A stretch of 64,000 nucleotides of DNA from Virgibacillus sp. 7505 (GTDB lineage: Bacteria > Bacillota > Bacilli > Bacillales > Amphibacillaceae): the NCBI RefSeq assembly GCF_002272135.1, contig NZ_NPBF01000022.1, forward strand, positions 1-64,000, given 5' to 3'. Positions 37,401 through 45,170 of this stretch are shown piece after piece; the first letter of the stretch is position 1, and each line of letters starts with the position of its first letter. Under the pieces are notes generated by a model. It searched no databases and was not told where the DNA came from. It was given only the letters and a program-made list of their open reading frames with translations. A program made the position numbers and the translations under genes.

Positions 37401-38009
37401 GTCAACGTTGGCGCGATTGAGGAATTTGACCGAATTAATGAAAGATACAGCTTCCTTACCGAACAAAAGGACGACCTTTATCAGGCGAAAGCGACATTGC
37501 TTGCCGTAATTGATGAAATGGATGAAGAAATGAAGCGTCTGTTCGAAGATGTGTTCAATAAAATAAAGGCAGAATTCACAGAAGTGTTCCGTTCGCTCTT
37601 TGGCGGAGGACACGCGGAGCTGAAACTGACTGATTCTGATAATCTGCTGGAAACAGGTGTCGATATCATCGCACAGCCGCCAGGTAAGAAACTGCAAAAT
37701 TTAGGTTTGCTTTCAGGCGGAGAACGTGCCCTGACAGCAATTGCCTTGCTGTTTGCTATTTTGCGGGTAAGGCCTGTGCCATTCTGTATTCTGGATGAGG
37801 TGGAAGCAGCTCTGGATGATGCAAACGTCAGCCGTTTTGCTCAGTATATGAAGCAATTCAGCGAAAAGACCCAGTTCATTGCCATAACCCACAGAAAGGG
37901 TACAATGGAGGAAGCGGACGTCCTTTATGGTGTGACAATGCAGGAATCGGGCGTTTCCAGATTGGTGTCCGTCCGGCTGGAGGATGCGCCTGAACTAGTG
38001 AAGGTATAA
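34443..38009 (+). CDS. smc: Chromosome partition protein Smc
   Basis: Smc, with ScpA and ScpB, compacts and aligns chromosome arms as a DNA-translocating clamp. The 1188-residue product has Walker A GPNGSGKSN at residues 31-39, two long coiled coils (about 165-500 and 670-1030), a hinge near 510-670 with GAVIELIDVPSAYVTAMETA, the signature LSGGERALTAIALLFAI, and Walker B in CILDEVEAALDDANV. I use the ATG at 34443, which fits the TAGGAGA spacing, rather than the ATG two codons earlier. ftsY follows after 15 bases. Confidence 0.97.
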   Translation: MFLKRLETVGFKSFAEKVTLDFVPGVTAVVGPNGSGKSNITDAIRWVLGEQSAKSLRGSKMEDIIFQGSDTRKALNVAEVTLVLDNADQTLPLEYQEVSVTRRVFRSGESQFLINNQSCRLKDIIDLFMDSGLGREAFSIISQGKVEEILSSKPEERRSIFEEAAGVLKYKQRKKKAEYKLAETQENLNRVEDITYEIEGQLEPLREQAAIAKDFLEKKAQLKDVEIGLLVAEIEQLHKEWQAVLQELEGNKQELEVQKQAIGEKEQLLESEKTELHALDASLDELQASLLIVTQELENLEGKKQLLNERSKHLAENKEKLEKDTEQLGVILEQQLKQLEQEQAALDALDLENRAIKSDLRALDKQLSRTQEDLSEQIEEKKSDYIDLLNEQAAKRNETNSLKQQLTGIDAKKERQRTKYKDIVLNRDEISEKREQLAARLKDATVSREQAEEKADSLRMEAAQKREQYQEAQSKLYTGYQHIEKLRSKQEMLQEMKEEFQGFFQGVKAILKARQDQKLEGIEGAVIELIDVPSAYVTAMETALGGQAQHIVVDTEASARQAINWLKQTHNGRATFLPLSSIQPKQIPANVLGNASNREGFIGIAADLIKVDPQYKRAVDFLLGNVVIAEDLQHANTIAAALGRRYRVVTLTGDVVNPGGSMTGGAQKRNSQSLFTREKEMQEVTEKLSDFQARTEVFERKVAQLKEELQQLETSAEETRQSLKQLQESEQELQAAFTETSIRFMHANDNLTMYDQDNAQYDAEREEVEKRIEHLQTELVDLDIKLQDIQREISELTEAHQAWQQTKEIKRDEQQALQIRSAESLAKLENQRQRLSEFTQQLDLTKQKYEDQQRVLQQMAEVGEKGQTEEEITELIRVKHQHKQQTTTLIEERKAERQERYDWVQQEELSVKEANRLHQNLVQQVQDQEVRSNRLDVELENRLMNLQQSYSLTFEKALATFGRAEDIETARTEVKLIKRAISELGSVNVGAIEEFDRINERYSFLTEQKDDLYQAKATLLAVIDEMDEEMKRLFEDVFNKIKAEFTEVFRSLFGGGHAELKLTDSDNLLETGVDIIAQPPGKKLQNLGLLSGGERALTAIALLFAILRVRPVPFCILDEVEAALDDANVSRFAQYMKQFSEKTQFIAITHRKGTMEEADVLYGVTMQESGVSRLVSVRLEDAPELVKV

Positions 38010-38024
38010 GAAAGGAAGAACAAA

Positions 38025-39035
38025 ATGAGCTTTTTTCAGAAACTGAAAAATAAATTCTCTAATACAAACAATGAAGCTGAGCAGAAAACACCTGAAAAGT
38101 ACAAAGAAGGTCTGAAAAAGACGCGTACTTCCTTCTCTGATCGAATGAATAATTTGATGGCGCGTTATCGAAAAGTGGATGAGGACTTTTTTGAGGAATT
38201 GGAAGAAGTACTGATTGCTTCCGATGTAGGTGTGAACACAGTGATGGATCTGGTGGATGAGCTCCGCATGGAAGCAAAACGTCAGAATATCAAAGATACT
38301 ATCCAGCTGAAAGATGTCATCTCAGAGAAACTTGTTGAAATTTACCAAGGTGATGAAGAGGAACAGCCGCAGAAGCTGAAAATCAATGAAGATGGCCTTA
38401 CCATCTACTTGTTCGTCGGCGTCAACGGAGTCGGTAAGACGACTAGTATCGGTAAACTGGCGTATAAGCTGAAGCGGGAAGGCAAGAAAGTCGTCATGGC
38501 TGCCGGGGATACTTTCCGGGCCGGAGCGATCGAACAGTTGCAAGTATGGGGAGAGCGGACTGGTGTTGAAGTAATCCGCCATAATGCTGGAAGTGATCCT
38601 GCGGCTGTCATCTATGATGGTATTAAAGCGGCGCAGGCACGAGGGGCAGATGTTCTTCTTTGTGATACTGCCGGTCGTCTTCAGAATAAAGTGAATCTGA
38701 TGAATGAACTAAACAAAGTACATCGTGTCATCGAGCGTGAGGTTCCAGGAGCGCCGCATGAAGTGCTGCTCGTGTTGGATGCAACTACTGGTCAGAATGC
38801 TCTTGCACAGGCGAAGACATTCCAAGAGACAGCCAATGTGTCTGGTATTGTTTTATCCAAGCTGGATGGAACAGCTAAAGGTGGTATTGTCCTGGCAATC
38901 CGGAATGAAATGAACATCCCGGTCAAGTTCGTCGGTCTTGGCGAACAGATGGAGGACTTGCAGGAATTCGATCCGAATGCCTTTGTATATGGCTTATTCG
39001 CTGATTTGATGCAGGATGAGGAAGAAGCACAATAG
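38025..39035 (+). CDS. ftsY: Signal recognition particle receptor FtsY
   Basis: FtsY is the membrane-side GTPase that receives Ffh-bound ribosomes. The 336-residue product has a short charged N-terminal region, the N domain, then the G domain with [15 protein letters not shown] at about residues 131-145, [30 protein letters not shown] and [10 protein letters not shown]. The short acidic A region is typical of Bacilli. It is followed by its partners ylxM and ffh, with an extra promoter between. Confidence 0.97.
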   Translation: MSFFQKLKNKFSNTNNEAEQKTPEKYKEGLKKTRTSFSDRMNNLMARYRKVDEDFFEELEEVLIASDVGVNTVMDLVDELRMEAKRQNIKDTIQLKDVISEKLVEIYQGDEEEQPQKLKINEDGLTIYLFVGVNGVGKTTSIGKLAYKLKREGKKVVMAAGDTFRAGAIEQLQVWGERTGVEVIRHNAGSDPAAVIYDGIKAAQARGADVLLCDTAGRLQNKVNLMNELNKVHRVIEREVPGAPHEVLLVLDATTGQNALAQAKTFQETANVSGIVLSKLDGTAKGGIVLAIRNEMNIPVKFVGLGEQMEDLQEFDPNAFVYGLFADLMQDEEEAQ

Positions 39036-39042
39036 CAGTTTC

Positions 39043-39072
39043 TTGACAGCTGCGCACTAGGTTGGCTACAAT
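39043..39072 (+). promoter_or_regulatory. Predicted sigma-A promoter for ylxM-ffh
   Basis: TTGACA, 18 bases, TACAAT, directly after the ftsY stop. Confidence 0.6.
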
Positions 39073-39109
39073 TTTGTAAAGGCATTTCACTTAACAAGGG
39101 GTGCGGCGC

Positions 39110-39436
39110 ATGTTAGAGAAAACAACTCGAATGAACTATCTATTTGATTTTTATCAGGCACTGCTTACTCCGAAGCAGCGCAGTTATATGGAAATGTATT
39201 ATCTGGAAGATCTGTCGCTCGGGGAAATTGCGGAAACATTTGAAGTTTCCCGTCAGGCAGTCTATGATAATATCCGGCGTACCGAAGCGATGATTGAAAG
39301 CTATGAGAAAAAGCTTCATCTATACGATCGCTTCAAGGAGAGGAGTGCGCTGCTGGATGAGCTGGAAGAATTGATGGACTCCGGCAGCCAGCCCGATGCA
39401 AAAGATCTGATCCAAAAGATAAAAGAATTAGATTAG
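39110..39436 (+). CDS. ylxM: YlxM/p13-like DNA-binding protein linked to SRP
   Basis: The 108-residue product has a sigma-factor region-4-like helix-turn-helix ([20 protein letters not shown], about residues 36-55) after an N-terminal segment [18 protein letters not shown]. In streptococci YlxM associates with the signal recognition particle and modulates its GTPase activity. I use the ATG at 39110, with AAGGGG eight bases upstream, rather than a GTG three codons earlier. ffh starts 12 bases after its stop. Confidence 0.93.
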   Translation: MLEKTTRMNYLFDFYQALLTPKQRSYMEMYYLEDLSLGEIAETFEVSRQAVYDNIRRTEAMIESYEKKLHLYDRFKERSALLDELEELMDSGSQPDAKDLIQKIKELD

Positions 39437-39448
39437 GAGGTCGATTCC

Positions 39449-40792
39449 ATGGCATTTGAAGGATTAGCCGACCGACTGCAGAGTACGATACAGAAAATAC
39501 GCGGGCGCGGTAAAGTTACAGAACAAGACGTAAAAGAAATGACAAGGGAAGTACGACTTGCTCTTTTAGAAGCAGACGTTAACTTCAAAGTTGTTAAACA
39601 ACTGATCAACAAAATTAAAGAGCGGGCCATCGGCCAGGAAGTGATGGAGAGCCTTACACCTGGTCAGCAGGTTATCAAGGTTGTTCAGGAAGAACTGACA
39701 CAGCTAATGGGCGGCGAGCAGAGCAAAATCGCTGTCGCAGACAGACCGCCGACTGTCATTATGATGGTTGGTTTGCAAGGTGCGGGTAAGACGACAACAA
39801 CCGGCAAGCTTGCAAACCTTCTGCGCAAAAAGCATAACCGTAATCCATTGCTTGTTGCAGCTGACGTATATCGTCCGGCTGCCATCGACCAGCTGGAGAC
39901 ACTTGGCAAGCAGCTTAGCCTGCCTGTATTCTCAATGGGGACAGAAGCAAACCCTGTGGATATTGCGAATGAAGCAATCAAGAAAGCGAAAGAAGAGCAT
40001 CATGATTATGTCATCATCGATACAGCGGGTCGTCTGCATGTGGATGAAAAGCTGATGGATGAGCTTACACAGATCAAAGCAGATGTAAAACCTGCGGAAA
40101 TCTTCCTTGTTGTCGATGCGATGACAGGTCAAGATGCTGTAAACGTTGCGGAAAGTTTTGATAGCCAGCTCGATATCTCCGGCGTAGTCTTAACGAAGCT
40201 TGACGGTGATACGCGAGGCGGTGCCGCATTGTCCATCCGCGCTGTTACCGGCAAGCCGATTAAGTTCGTCGGTATGGGGGAGCGTACGGACCAGCTGGAA
40301 GCCTTCCATCCCGAACGTATGGCATCCCGTATCCTCGGTATGGGTGACGTGCTTTCCCTGATCGAGAAAGCACAGGAAAATGTCGATGAGAAGCAAGCGC
40401 GGGACTTGGAAGAGAAAATGCGCAGCATGAGCTTCACCTTCGACGATTTCCTGGAGCAGATGAGCCAGGTGAAAAAAATGGGGCCGCTCGGTGATCTTCT
40501 CGATATGCTTCCTGGCGCAGGCAAGATGAAAGGCATGAAGAACGTCCAGCTTGATGAAAAGCAGCTTGTGTACGTCGAAGCGATCATCCAATCGATGACA
40601 CGCAAGGAACGGCAGGAGCCGTCTTTAATCAATGCCAGCCGCAAGAAACGGATTGCAAAGGGCTCTGGCCGCAGTGTTTCCGAAGTCAATCGTCTGCTGA
40701 AACAATTCGAAGATATGAAGAAGATGATGAAGCAAATGACGAACATGCAAAAGGGTAAAAAAGGGCGCGGAATGAAATTTCCTTTTATGTAA
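39449..40792 (+). CDS. ffh: Signal recognition particle protein Ffh
   Basis: Ffh binds signal sequences and the SRP RNA and, with FtsY, targets ribosomes to the membrane. The 447-residue product has an N domain, the G domain with GLQGAGKTTTTGKLA near residues 106-120, DVYRPAAIDQLETL, DTAGRLHVDEKLMDEL and TKLDGDTRGGAALS, and a methionine-rich C-terminal M domain (SFTFDDFLEQMSQVKKMGPL, ending MMKQMTNMQKGKKGRG). AGGAGGTCG precedes the ATG. Confidence 0.97.
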   Translation: MAFEGLADRLQSTIQKIRGRGKVTEQDVKEMTREVRLALLEADVNFKVVKQLINKIKERAIGQEVMESLTPGQQVIKVVQEELTQLMGGEQSKIAVADRPPTVIMMVGLQGAGKTTTTGKLANLLRKKHNRNPLLVAADVYRPAAIDQLETLGKQLSLPVFSMGTEANPVDIANEAIKKAKEEHHDYVIIDTAGRLHVDEKLMDELTQIKADVKPAEIFLVVDAMTGQDAVNVAESFDSQLDISGVVLTKLDGDTRGGAALSIRAVTGKPIKFVGMGERTDQLEAFHPERMASRILGMGDVLSLIEKAQENVDEKQARDLEEKMRSMSFTFDDFLEQMSQVKKMGPLGDLLDMLPGAGKMKGMKNVQLDEKQLVYVEAIIQSMTRKERQEPSLINASRKKRIAKGSGRSVSEVNRLLKQFEDMKKMMKQMTNMQKGKKGRGMKFPFM

Positions 40793-40803
40793 TGTAAAAA
40801 CCC

Positions 40804-40832
40804 TTTACAGTGATTATTTAATCTGATACAAT
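40804..40832 (+). promoter_or_regulatory. Predicted sigma-A promoter of rpsP
   Basis: TTTACA, 17 bases, TACAAT, 40 bases upstream of rpsP. It would drive rpsP, khpA, ylqD, rimM and trmD. Confidence 0.65.
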
Positions 40833-40871
40833 CATATCTTGTGAGAAACATTATTTTGGAGGTGCAACAAC

Positions 40872-41144
40872 ATGGCAGTTAAAATTCGTCTAAAACGTAT
40901 GGGTTCTAAAAGAAACCCTTTCTATCGTGTCGTAGTTGCTGATTCTCGTTCTCCTCGTGACGGACGTATTATCGAGCAAATCGGAACATATAACCCAACA
41001 GTTAACCCAGCTGAGGTTAAATTGGATGAAGTGAAAGCTATGGACTGGATGGCTAAAGGCGCTAAGCCAAGCGACACAGTTCGTAACCTTTTCTCTAACG
41101 AAGGAATCTTGAAAAAGTTCCACGACTCAAAAAACCAGAAGTAA
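40872..41144 (+). CDS. rpsP: 30S ribosomal protein S16
   Basis: The 90-residue product begins [20 protein letters not shown] and contains [20 protein letters not shown] and SDTVRNLFS, all standard for S16, an early assembly protein of the 30S subunit. TGGAGGTGC precedes the ATG. The order rpsP-khpA-ylqD-rimM-trmD-rplS is the usual one in Bacilli. Codon use appears strongly biased, as for other ribosomal proteins here. Confidence 0.98.
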   Translation: MAVKIRLKRMGSKRNPFYRVVVADSRSPRDGRIIEQIGTYNPTVNPAEVKLDEVKAMDWMAKGAKPSDTVRNLFSNEGILKKFHDSKNQK

Positions 41145-41158
41145 AGGGCTGATCGATT

Positions 41159-41386
41159 CTGAAAGCACTCATTGAAGCGATGGTTGCTCCGCTTGTTGAT
41201 TTTCCTGAGCAGATCGTCGTGCATCAAAGGGAAGAACAGCATAAGGTCATCTATCAGCTTCAGGTGCATGAATCTGATATTGGCAAAGTGATCGGCAAGG
41301 ACGGTCGCAATGCTCGTGCCTTTCGCACAGTGCTGCGGGCTGCATCCGCTGATTATGAAAAACGCATTTATCTGGACATAATGTAA
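41159..41386 (+). CDS. khpA: RNA-binding KH-domain protein KhpA (YlqC), apparent non-standard start codon
   Basis: KhpA is a small KH-domain RNA-binding protein that acts with KhpB (Jag) in elongation and division in streptococci. The product reads KALIEAMVAPLVDFPEQIVV at the front and has the KH loop IGKVIGKDGRNARAFRTVL. Family members begin with (M)KALIE and are about 75 residues, which here requires initiation at CTG (41159) or ATT (41156); an in-frame TGA lies at 41150. The first ATG, at 41180, would remove seven conserved residues. AAAGGG at 41143-41148 could serve either codon. The start is therefore uncertain; the gene itself is not. Confidence 0.88.
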   Translation: MKALIEAMVAPLVDFPEQIVVHQREEQHKVIYQLQVHESDIGKVIGKDGRNARAFRTVLRAASADYEKRIYLDIM

Positions 41387-41416
41387 AAGGGAGAGGGAAA
41401 CCTTTCCCTTTTTTAC
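41383..41416 (+). terminator. Hairpin with T run between khpA and ylqD
   Basis: GTAAAAGGGA pairs with TCCCTTTTTTAC with two unpaired T. It overlaps the khpA stop. Because ylqD, rimM and trmD lack an obvious promoter, it may be a partial terminator. Confidence 0.55.
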
Positions 41417-41457
41417 AATGTAAAAAAATGCTTTTCCAGCAGAAAGCCAGGTGTCCG

Positions 41458-41841
41458 ATGAAGATTATCCGAAGCTTGCGCGTCGATGAAGTAATCACTG
41501 AATCCAGCAAAGCAGCCATCAGAGAACGTCTTCAAAAGACAGCGCGTCAACTTGACCAAGAGTGTCAACAGCTGTTGTTCGAGAAACGGAAACTCGAAAA
41601 GAAACAAGGTGTGTCCAAACAGGATGTGCACAAGCGTTTCCAGGCAGAAATCCGGAAGCGAGAGGAAAAAGCGGCTACGATCGCATTCCAGCTTACACAG
41701 CTGGACGTGCTGCCCATTGGCAGTGAGATCATGATCCAAGAGGTTGAAGCTCTTGTTGAAGTTGAAGTAGGCATGAAGTGGGACGAGCTTACAACGAAAA
41801 AAATCGTCATCCAAGATGGCATTGTCATCCGGATTGAATAA
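41458..41841 (+). CDS. ylqD: YlqD-family protein
   Basis: The 127-residue protein begins MKIIRSLRVDEVITESSKAA, continues with a charged coiled-coil helix (about residues 25-80) and ends in a beta-rich part (IMIQEVEALVEVEVGMKWDE, then VIQDGIVIRIE). This matches YlqD, a conserved Bacillaceae protein of unknown function always found between khpA and rimM. That position suggests a role linked to ribosome assembly, but this is only context. The ATG at 41458 gives the normal length; an ATG ten codons upstream lies by the hairpin. Confidence 0.9.
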   Translation: MKIIRSLRVDEVITESSKAAIRERLQKTARQLDQECQQLLFEKRKLEKKQGVSKQDVHKRFQAEIRKREEKAATIAFQLTQLDVLPIGSEIMIQEVEALVEVEVGMKWDELTTKKIVIQDGIVIRIE

Positions 41842-41856
41842 TGAAGGTGAAAAACG

Positions 41857-42378
41857 ATGGATATTAAAATGTTTAATGTAGGAAAAGTCGTCAATACACA
41901 CGGGATAGCTGGAGAGGTCCGGGTCGTAAGGATCACGGATTTCGATGAACGCTTTGAGCCTGGAGAGGAACTGTATTGGTTCCAGGATGAAAACAGCAAG
42001 CCCCAAAAGCTGATTGTAAACACACACCGTAAGCATAAAACTTTCGATTTGCTTACTTTCCAAGGGTATACATCGATCAATCAAGTGGAAGAATTGAAGG
42101 GCGGTATCCTGAAAGTCCGTGAAGATCAGCTAAGTGATTTGGAAGAGGATGAGTTCTATTATCACGAGATTATCGGCTGTACAGTTGAGACAGCTGATGG
42201 AGAAATCCTCGGAAAAGTGAAAGAGATCCTGTCACCTGGTGCTAATGATGTCTGGGTTGTACAGCGGCCAAAGCAGAAGGATCTACTTATACCTTATATC
42301 GAACAAGTCGTCAAACAGATCGATGTTGATAGTAAGCGCATCGTCATTGAACCGATGGAGGGATTGCTGGATCTATGA
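41857..42378 (+). CDS. rimM: Ribosome maturation factor RimM
   Basis: RimM binds S19 and assists maturation of the 30S head. The 173-residue product has the N-terminal domain [18 protein letters not shown] and the PRC-barrel domain with [20 protein letters not shown], then [26 protein letters not shown] precedes the ATG, and the stop overlaps the trmD start by four bases (ATGA). Confidence 0.97.
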   Translation: MDIKMFNVGKVVNTHGIAGEVRVVRITDFDERFEPGEELYWFQDENSKPQKLIVNTHRKHKTFDLLTFQGYTSINQVEELKGGILKVREDQLSDLEEDEFYYHEIIGCTVETADGEILGKVKEILSPGANDVWVVQRPKQKDLLIPYIEQVVKQIDVDSKRIVIEPMEGLLDL

Positions 42379-43103
42379 AAATCGATATCCTGACACTTTT
42401 TCCGGAAATGTTCGAAGGCGTGCTGCAGCATTCCATTCTGAAAAGAGCCCAAGACCTTGGAGCCTTTCAGCCAAATCTGGTGAACTTCCGGGAATTCACA
42501 ACAAACAAGCATAAAAAAGTAGACGATTATCCATATGGAGGCGGAGCAGGCATGGTTTTGGCGCCGCAGCCGATCTTCGATGCGATTGAGCATGTGACAG
42601 AGGGATCAGCTAAGCCCCGGGTCATTCTCATGTGTCCGCAAGGTGAACCGTATAATCAGAAAAAAGCAGAGGAATTGGCGAAAGAGGAGCATTTGATTTT
42701 CATTTGCGGTCATTATGAAGGATATGATGAACGCATCCGAGAGAATCTTGTAACAGATGAGATCTCTATCGGAGATTATGTGCTGACTGGGGGAGAAATC
42801 GGCGCGATGGCGGTTATGGACAGCGTAGTCCGTCTTCTGCCTGACGTATTGGGCAATGCTGCTTCTGCACCTGAGGATTCCTTCTCGACCGGACTGCTGG
42901 AACATCCCCACTATACACGTCCTGCCGACTTCCGAGGTATGCAGGTGCCGGAGGTGCTTACCTCTGGTGATCATGGCAGAATAGAAGCATGGCGTCGGGA
43001 ACAGTCACTTTATCGAACAGCTACAAGACGGCCTGATCTGCTTTCGGATGCGGAGCTTTCTGACAAAGAACGAGATCAAGTGAAAAAGTGGCAAAAAGAT
43101 TGA
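42375..43103 (+). CDS. trmD: tRNA (guanine-37-N1)-methyltransferase
   Basis: TrmD methylates G37 next to the anticodon to prevent frameshifting. The 242-residue product shows the family start [20 protein letters not shown], the phrase [12 protein letters not shown], and the trefoil-knot SAM site with [12 protein letters not shown] and [16 protein letters not shown]. It overlaps rimM, so their translation is probably coupled. rplS follows after its own promoter and leader. Confidence 0.98.
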   Translation: MKIDILTLFPEMFEGVLQHSILKRAQDLGAFQPNLVNFREFTTNKHKKVDDYPYGGGAGMVLAPQPIFDAIEHVTEGSAKPRVILMCPQGEPYNQKKAEELAKEEHLIFICGHYEGYDERIRENLVTDEISIGDYVLTGGEIGAMAVMDSVVRLLPDVLGNAASAPEDSFSTGLLEHPHYTRPADFRGMQVPEVLTSGDHGRIEAWRREQSLYRTATRRPDLLSDAELSDKERDQVKKWQKD

Positions 43104-43111
43104 ATAATGCT

Positions 43112-43140
43112 TTGAATTCATAAGCCAAGTATGGTATATT
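43112..43140 (+). promoter_or_regulatory. Predicted sigma-A promoter of rplS
   Basis: TTGAAT, 17 bases, TATATT. The predicted start is near 43147. Confidence 0.6.
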
Positions 43141-43146
43141 AAATGC

Positions 43147-43233
43147 TGTGCTTACAACGGTAAGTGCCATATTACGATGTTCCGCTGTCGTATAATTGCG
43201 AGAATGAGCATTGGTGAGAAGGAGTTGAATAGA
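43147..43233 (+). promoter_or_regulatory. Structured leader of rplS, candidate L19 leader
   Basis: An 87-base leader separates the predicted transcription start from rplS. It contains ACGATGTTCCGCTGTCGT and short pairing segments (for example CTTAC/GTAAG around AACG). A conserved L19 leader RNA precedes rplS in many Firmicutes and is thought to mediate feedback by L19. Position and sequence fit, but the fold was not verified. Confidence 0.45.
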
Positions 43234-43578
43234 ATGCAGGAATTAATTCATGACATTACAAAAGAACAGCTTCGCGCTGATCATCCTGAATTCCGTCCCG
43301 GAGATACGGTTAAAGTTCACGTTAAAGTAGTAGAGGGAACACGTGAGCGTATCCAGTTATTCGAAGGTGTCGTTATCAAACGTCAAAACGGTGGAATTTC
43401 TGAGACTTTCACAGTACGTAAGATTTCTTCTGGCGTTGGTGTAGAGCGTACTTTCCCAGTACACAGCCCACGTTTGGAAAAAATCGAAGTTAGCCGTCGT
43501 GGTAAAGTACGTCGTGCGAAACTTTATTACCTACGTAAACTTCGCGGAAAAGCTGCTCGTATCAAAGAAATCCGCTAA
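43234..43578 (+). CDS. rplS: 50S ribosomal protein L19
   Basis: The 114-residue product begins [20 protein letters not shown] and contains [20 protein letters not shown] and [11 protein letters not shown], typical of L19 at the 30S-50S interface. The ATG at 43234 follows AAGGAGTTGAATAG; the frame is open 19 codons upstream through the leader, which is not protein-like. A terminator follows. Confidence 0.98.
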   Translation: MQELIHDITKEQLRADHPEFRPGDTVKVHVKVVEGTRERIQLFEGVVIKRQNGGISETFTVRKISSGVGVERTFPVHSPRLEKIEVSRRGKVRRAKLYYLRKLRGKAARIKEIR

Positions 43579-43588
43579 GTACCAGAAA

Positions 43589-43619
43589 AGAGAGCTTGCT
43601 TCGTCAAGCTCTTTTTTTT
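43589..43619 (+). terminator. Intrinsic terminator after rplS
   Basis: AGAGCTTG and CAAGCTCT with a 6-base loop, then eight T. Confidence 0.92.
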
Positions 43620-43664
43620 GCTATATAGACCAAATAGATCTAATAGACAATTGGAGGCTTATAG

Positions 43665-44222
43665 ATGGCCAAACAGAAAAATGAATGGCTAGATTGGCTG
43701 AAGGCTCTGATCATCGCTGTCATCATTGCGGTGGTCGTTCGGATGTTCCTGTTTGCTCCGATTGTAGTTGACGGACCTTCCATGCAGCCAACCTTGCATG
43801 ATAATGACTTCATGATCGTGAATAAGATAAGCTATCGTTTCGGTGAACCAGATCGGAAGGATATTATAGTCTTCCACGCTACCGAATCGAAGGATTACAT
43901 TAAACGGGTGATTGGCGTGCCGGGAGATCATGTCGAGATGATCGATGATACATTGTATATAAATGGTGAAATCGTGGATGAGCCTTATCTGGACAGTGAG
44001 AAAGCGGCGCTTGAGGATGGCGGTAATTTGACGAATGATTTCACTCTTGAAGATCTGCCAGGCAATTACGAGGAGATTCCAGAGGGCTATGTGCTCGTAC
44101 TCGGGGATAATCGCAGAAACTCAACCGATAGCAGATATATCGGCTTAATACCGGAAGATCAGATTGTCGGTAAAGTACAGCTGACGTTCTGGCCGCTGGA
44201 TCGCATCGGTCTGACAAAATAG
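43665..44222 (+). CDS. Type I signal peptidase
   Basis: Type I signal peptidases release secreted proteins from the membrane. The 185-residue product has one N-terminal membrane helix (residues about 11-31), the catalytic Ser39 in DGPSMQPTL and the general-base Lys80 in DYIKRVIGVPGD, and ends with box E (LGDNRRNSTDSRYIGLI). It is of the SipS/LepB type. The ATG follows TTGGAGGC. Its place between rplS and rbgA differs from B. subtilis and puts a secretion gene next to the ftsY-ffh targeting genes. Confidence 0.95.
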   Translation: MAKQKNEWLDWLKALIIAVIIAVVVRMFLFAPIVVDGPSMQPTLHDNDFMIVNKISYRFGEPDRKDIIVFHATESKDYIKRVIGVPGDHVEMIDDTLYINGEIVDEPYLDSEKAALEDGGNLTNDFTLEDLPGNYEEIPEGYVLVLGDNRRNSTDSRYIGLIPEDQIVGKVQLTFWPLDRIGLTK

Positions 44223-44236
44223 GAGGAACATTTCTC

Positions 44237-45088
44237 GTGACGATTCAATGGTTTCCCGGCCATATGGCCAAAGCTAGAAGAGAAGTAGAAGAAAAACTGA
44301 AGCTCGTAGACTTTGTCATCGAGCTGGTGGATGCAAGGGCTCCGGAAGCATCACAAAATCCGATGCTTCGCAAAGTGCTCGGCGACAAACCTAAAATGGT
44401 AGTACTTATGAAGAAGGACTTGGCTGATAGATCAGTAACAGATGCTTGGATCCGATATTATGAGGAACAAGGTACTCCGGCTCTTTCTGTCAATGCTGAT
44501 GAAAAGAACGACATTCAGCGCGTTGTCCAGCGTGCGCATGATATGCACGCTGCAAAACGGGAGAAATGGAAGCGCAGAGGTGTGCAGAATCCCCCGCCTG
44601 GTCGTGCGATGATCATCGGTATACCGAATGTTGGGAAATCGACACTCATCAATCGTCTTGCAAGCAAAAAGATCGCCAAGACAGGCGACCGTCCAGGTGT
44701 TACCACACAACAGCAGTGGATTAAAGTGAAAAAGGATTTCGAGCTGTTGGATACACCAGGTATCCTTTGGCCGAAATTTGAGGACCCACAGGTTGGGTTG
44801 GTGCTAGCTGCTATAGGTACGATCAAGGATCAAATATTGCCGATGGAAGAAGTAGCAACATTTATCCTCAATTACTTGAAGGATCACTATCCAAAGCAGC
44901 TTGCAGAAAGATATGCCATTGAGGATATTTCCATGGACACAGTCGAAATGTTTACCCATATCGGCAAATTCAGAGGTGCGCTTGAAGCCGGCGGTGCAAT
45001 CAATTATGAAAAAACGTATGAGATCATCATTCGGGACCTTCGCAGTAAGCGGATTACGAATGTGACATTTGAGAAGCCAACAGTGTAA
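44237..45088 (+). CDS. rbgA: Ribosome biogenesis GTPase RbgA (YlqF)
   Basis: RbgA is needed for a late step of 50S assembly, including incorporation of L16. The 283-residue product is a circularly permuted GTPase: the KKDL (G4-like) motif comes first (VVLMKKDLADRS), then the P-loop GIPNVGKSTLIN and DTPGILWPK. It starts with IQWFPGHMAKARRE, diagnostic for the family. The start is a GTG at 44237 with AGGAGG upstream. A terminator separates it from rnhB. Confidence 0.97.
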   Translation: MTIQWFPGHMAKARREVEEKLKLVDFVIELVDARAPEASQNPMLRKVLGDKPKMVVLMKKDLADRSVTDAWIRYYEEQGTPALSVNADEKNDIQRVVQRAHDMHAAKREKWKRRGVQNPPPGRAMIIGIPNVGKSTLINRLASKKIAKTGDRPGVTTQQQWIKVKKDFELLDTPGILWPKFEDPQVGLVLAAIGTIKDQILPMEEVATFILNYLKDHYPKQLAERYAIEDISMDTVEMFTHIGKFRGALEAGGAINYEKTYEIIIRDLRSKRITNVTFEKPTV

Positions 45089-45092
45089 GGAA

Positions 45093-45132
45093 CGGACATA
45101 CATATTTCTTTTATGTATGTCTTTATTTTTTT
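45093..45132 (+). terminator. Intrinsic terminator after rbgA
   Basis: GACATACAT and ATGTATGTC arms around a short loop, then TTTATTTTTTTT. Confidence 0.85.
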
Positions 45133-45170
45133 TCTACATAACCGATAATCAGAGAAAAGGGAGATTGTGC

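Noticed and set aside
40129-40851. 240-codon minus-strand open frame opposite ffh
   Set aside because: Antisense shadow of a highly biased gene; it would also run through the rpsP promoter.
41383-41416. Considered as a riboswitch before ylqD
   Set aside because: Too short and simple; a weak terminator explains it better.
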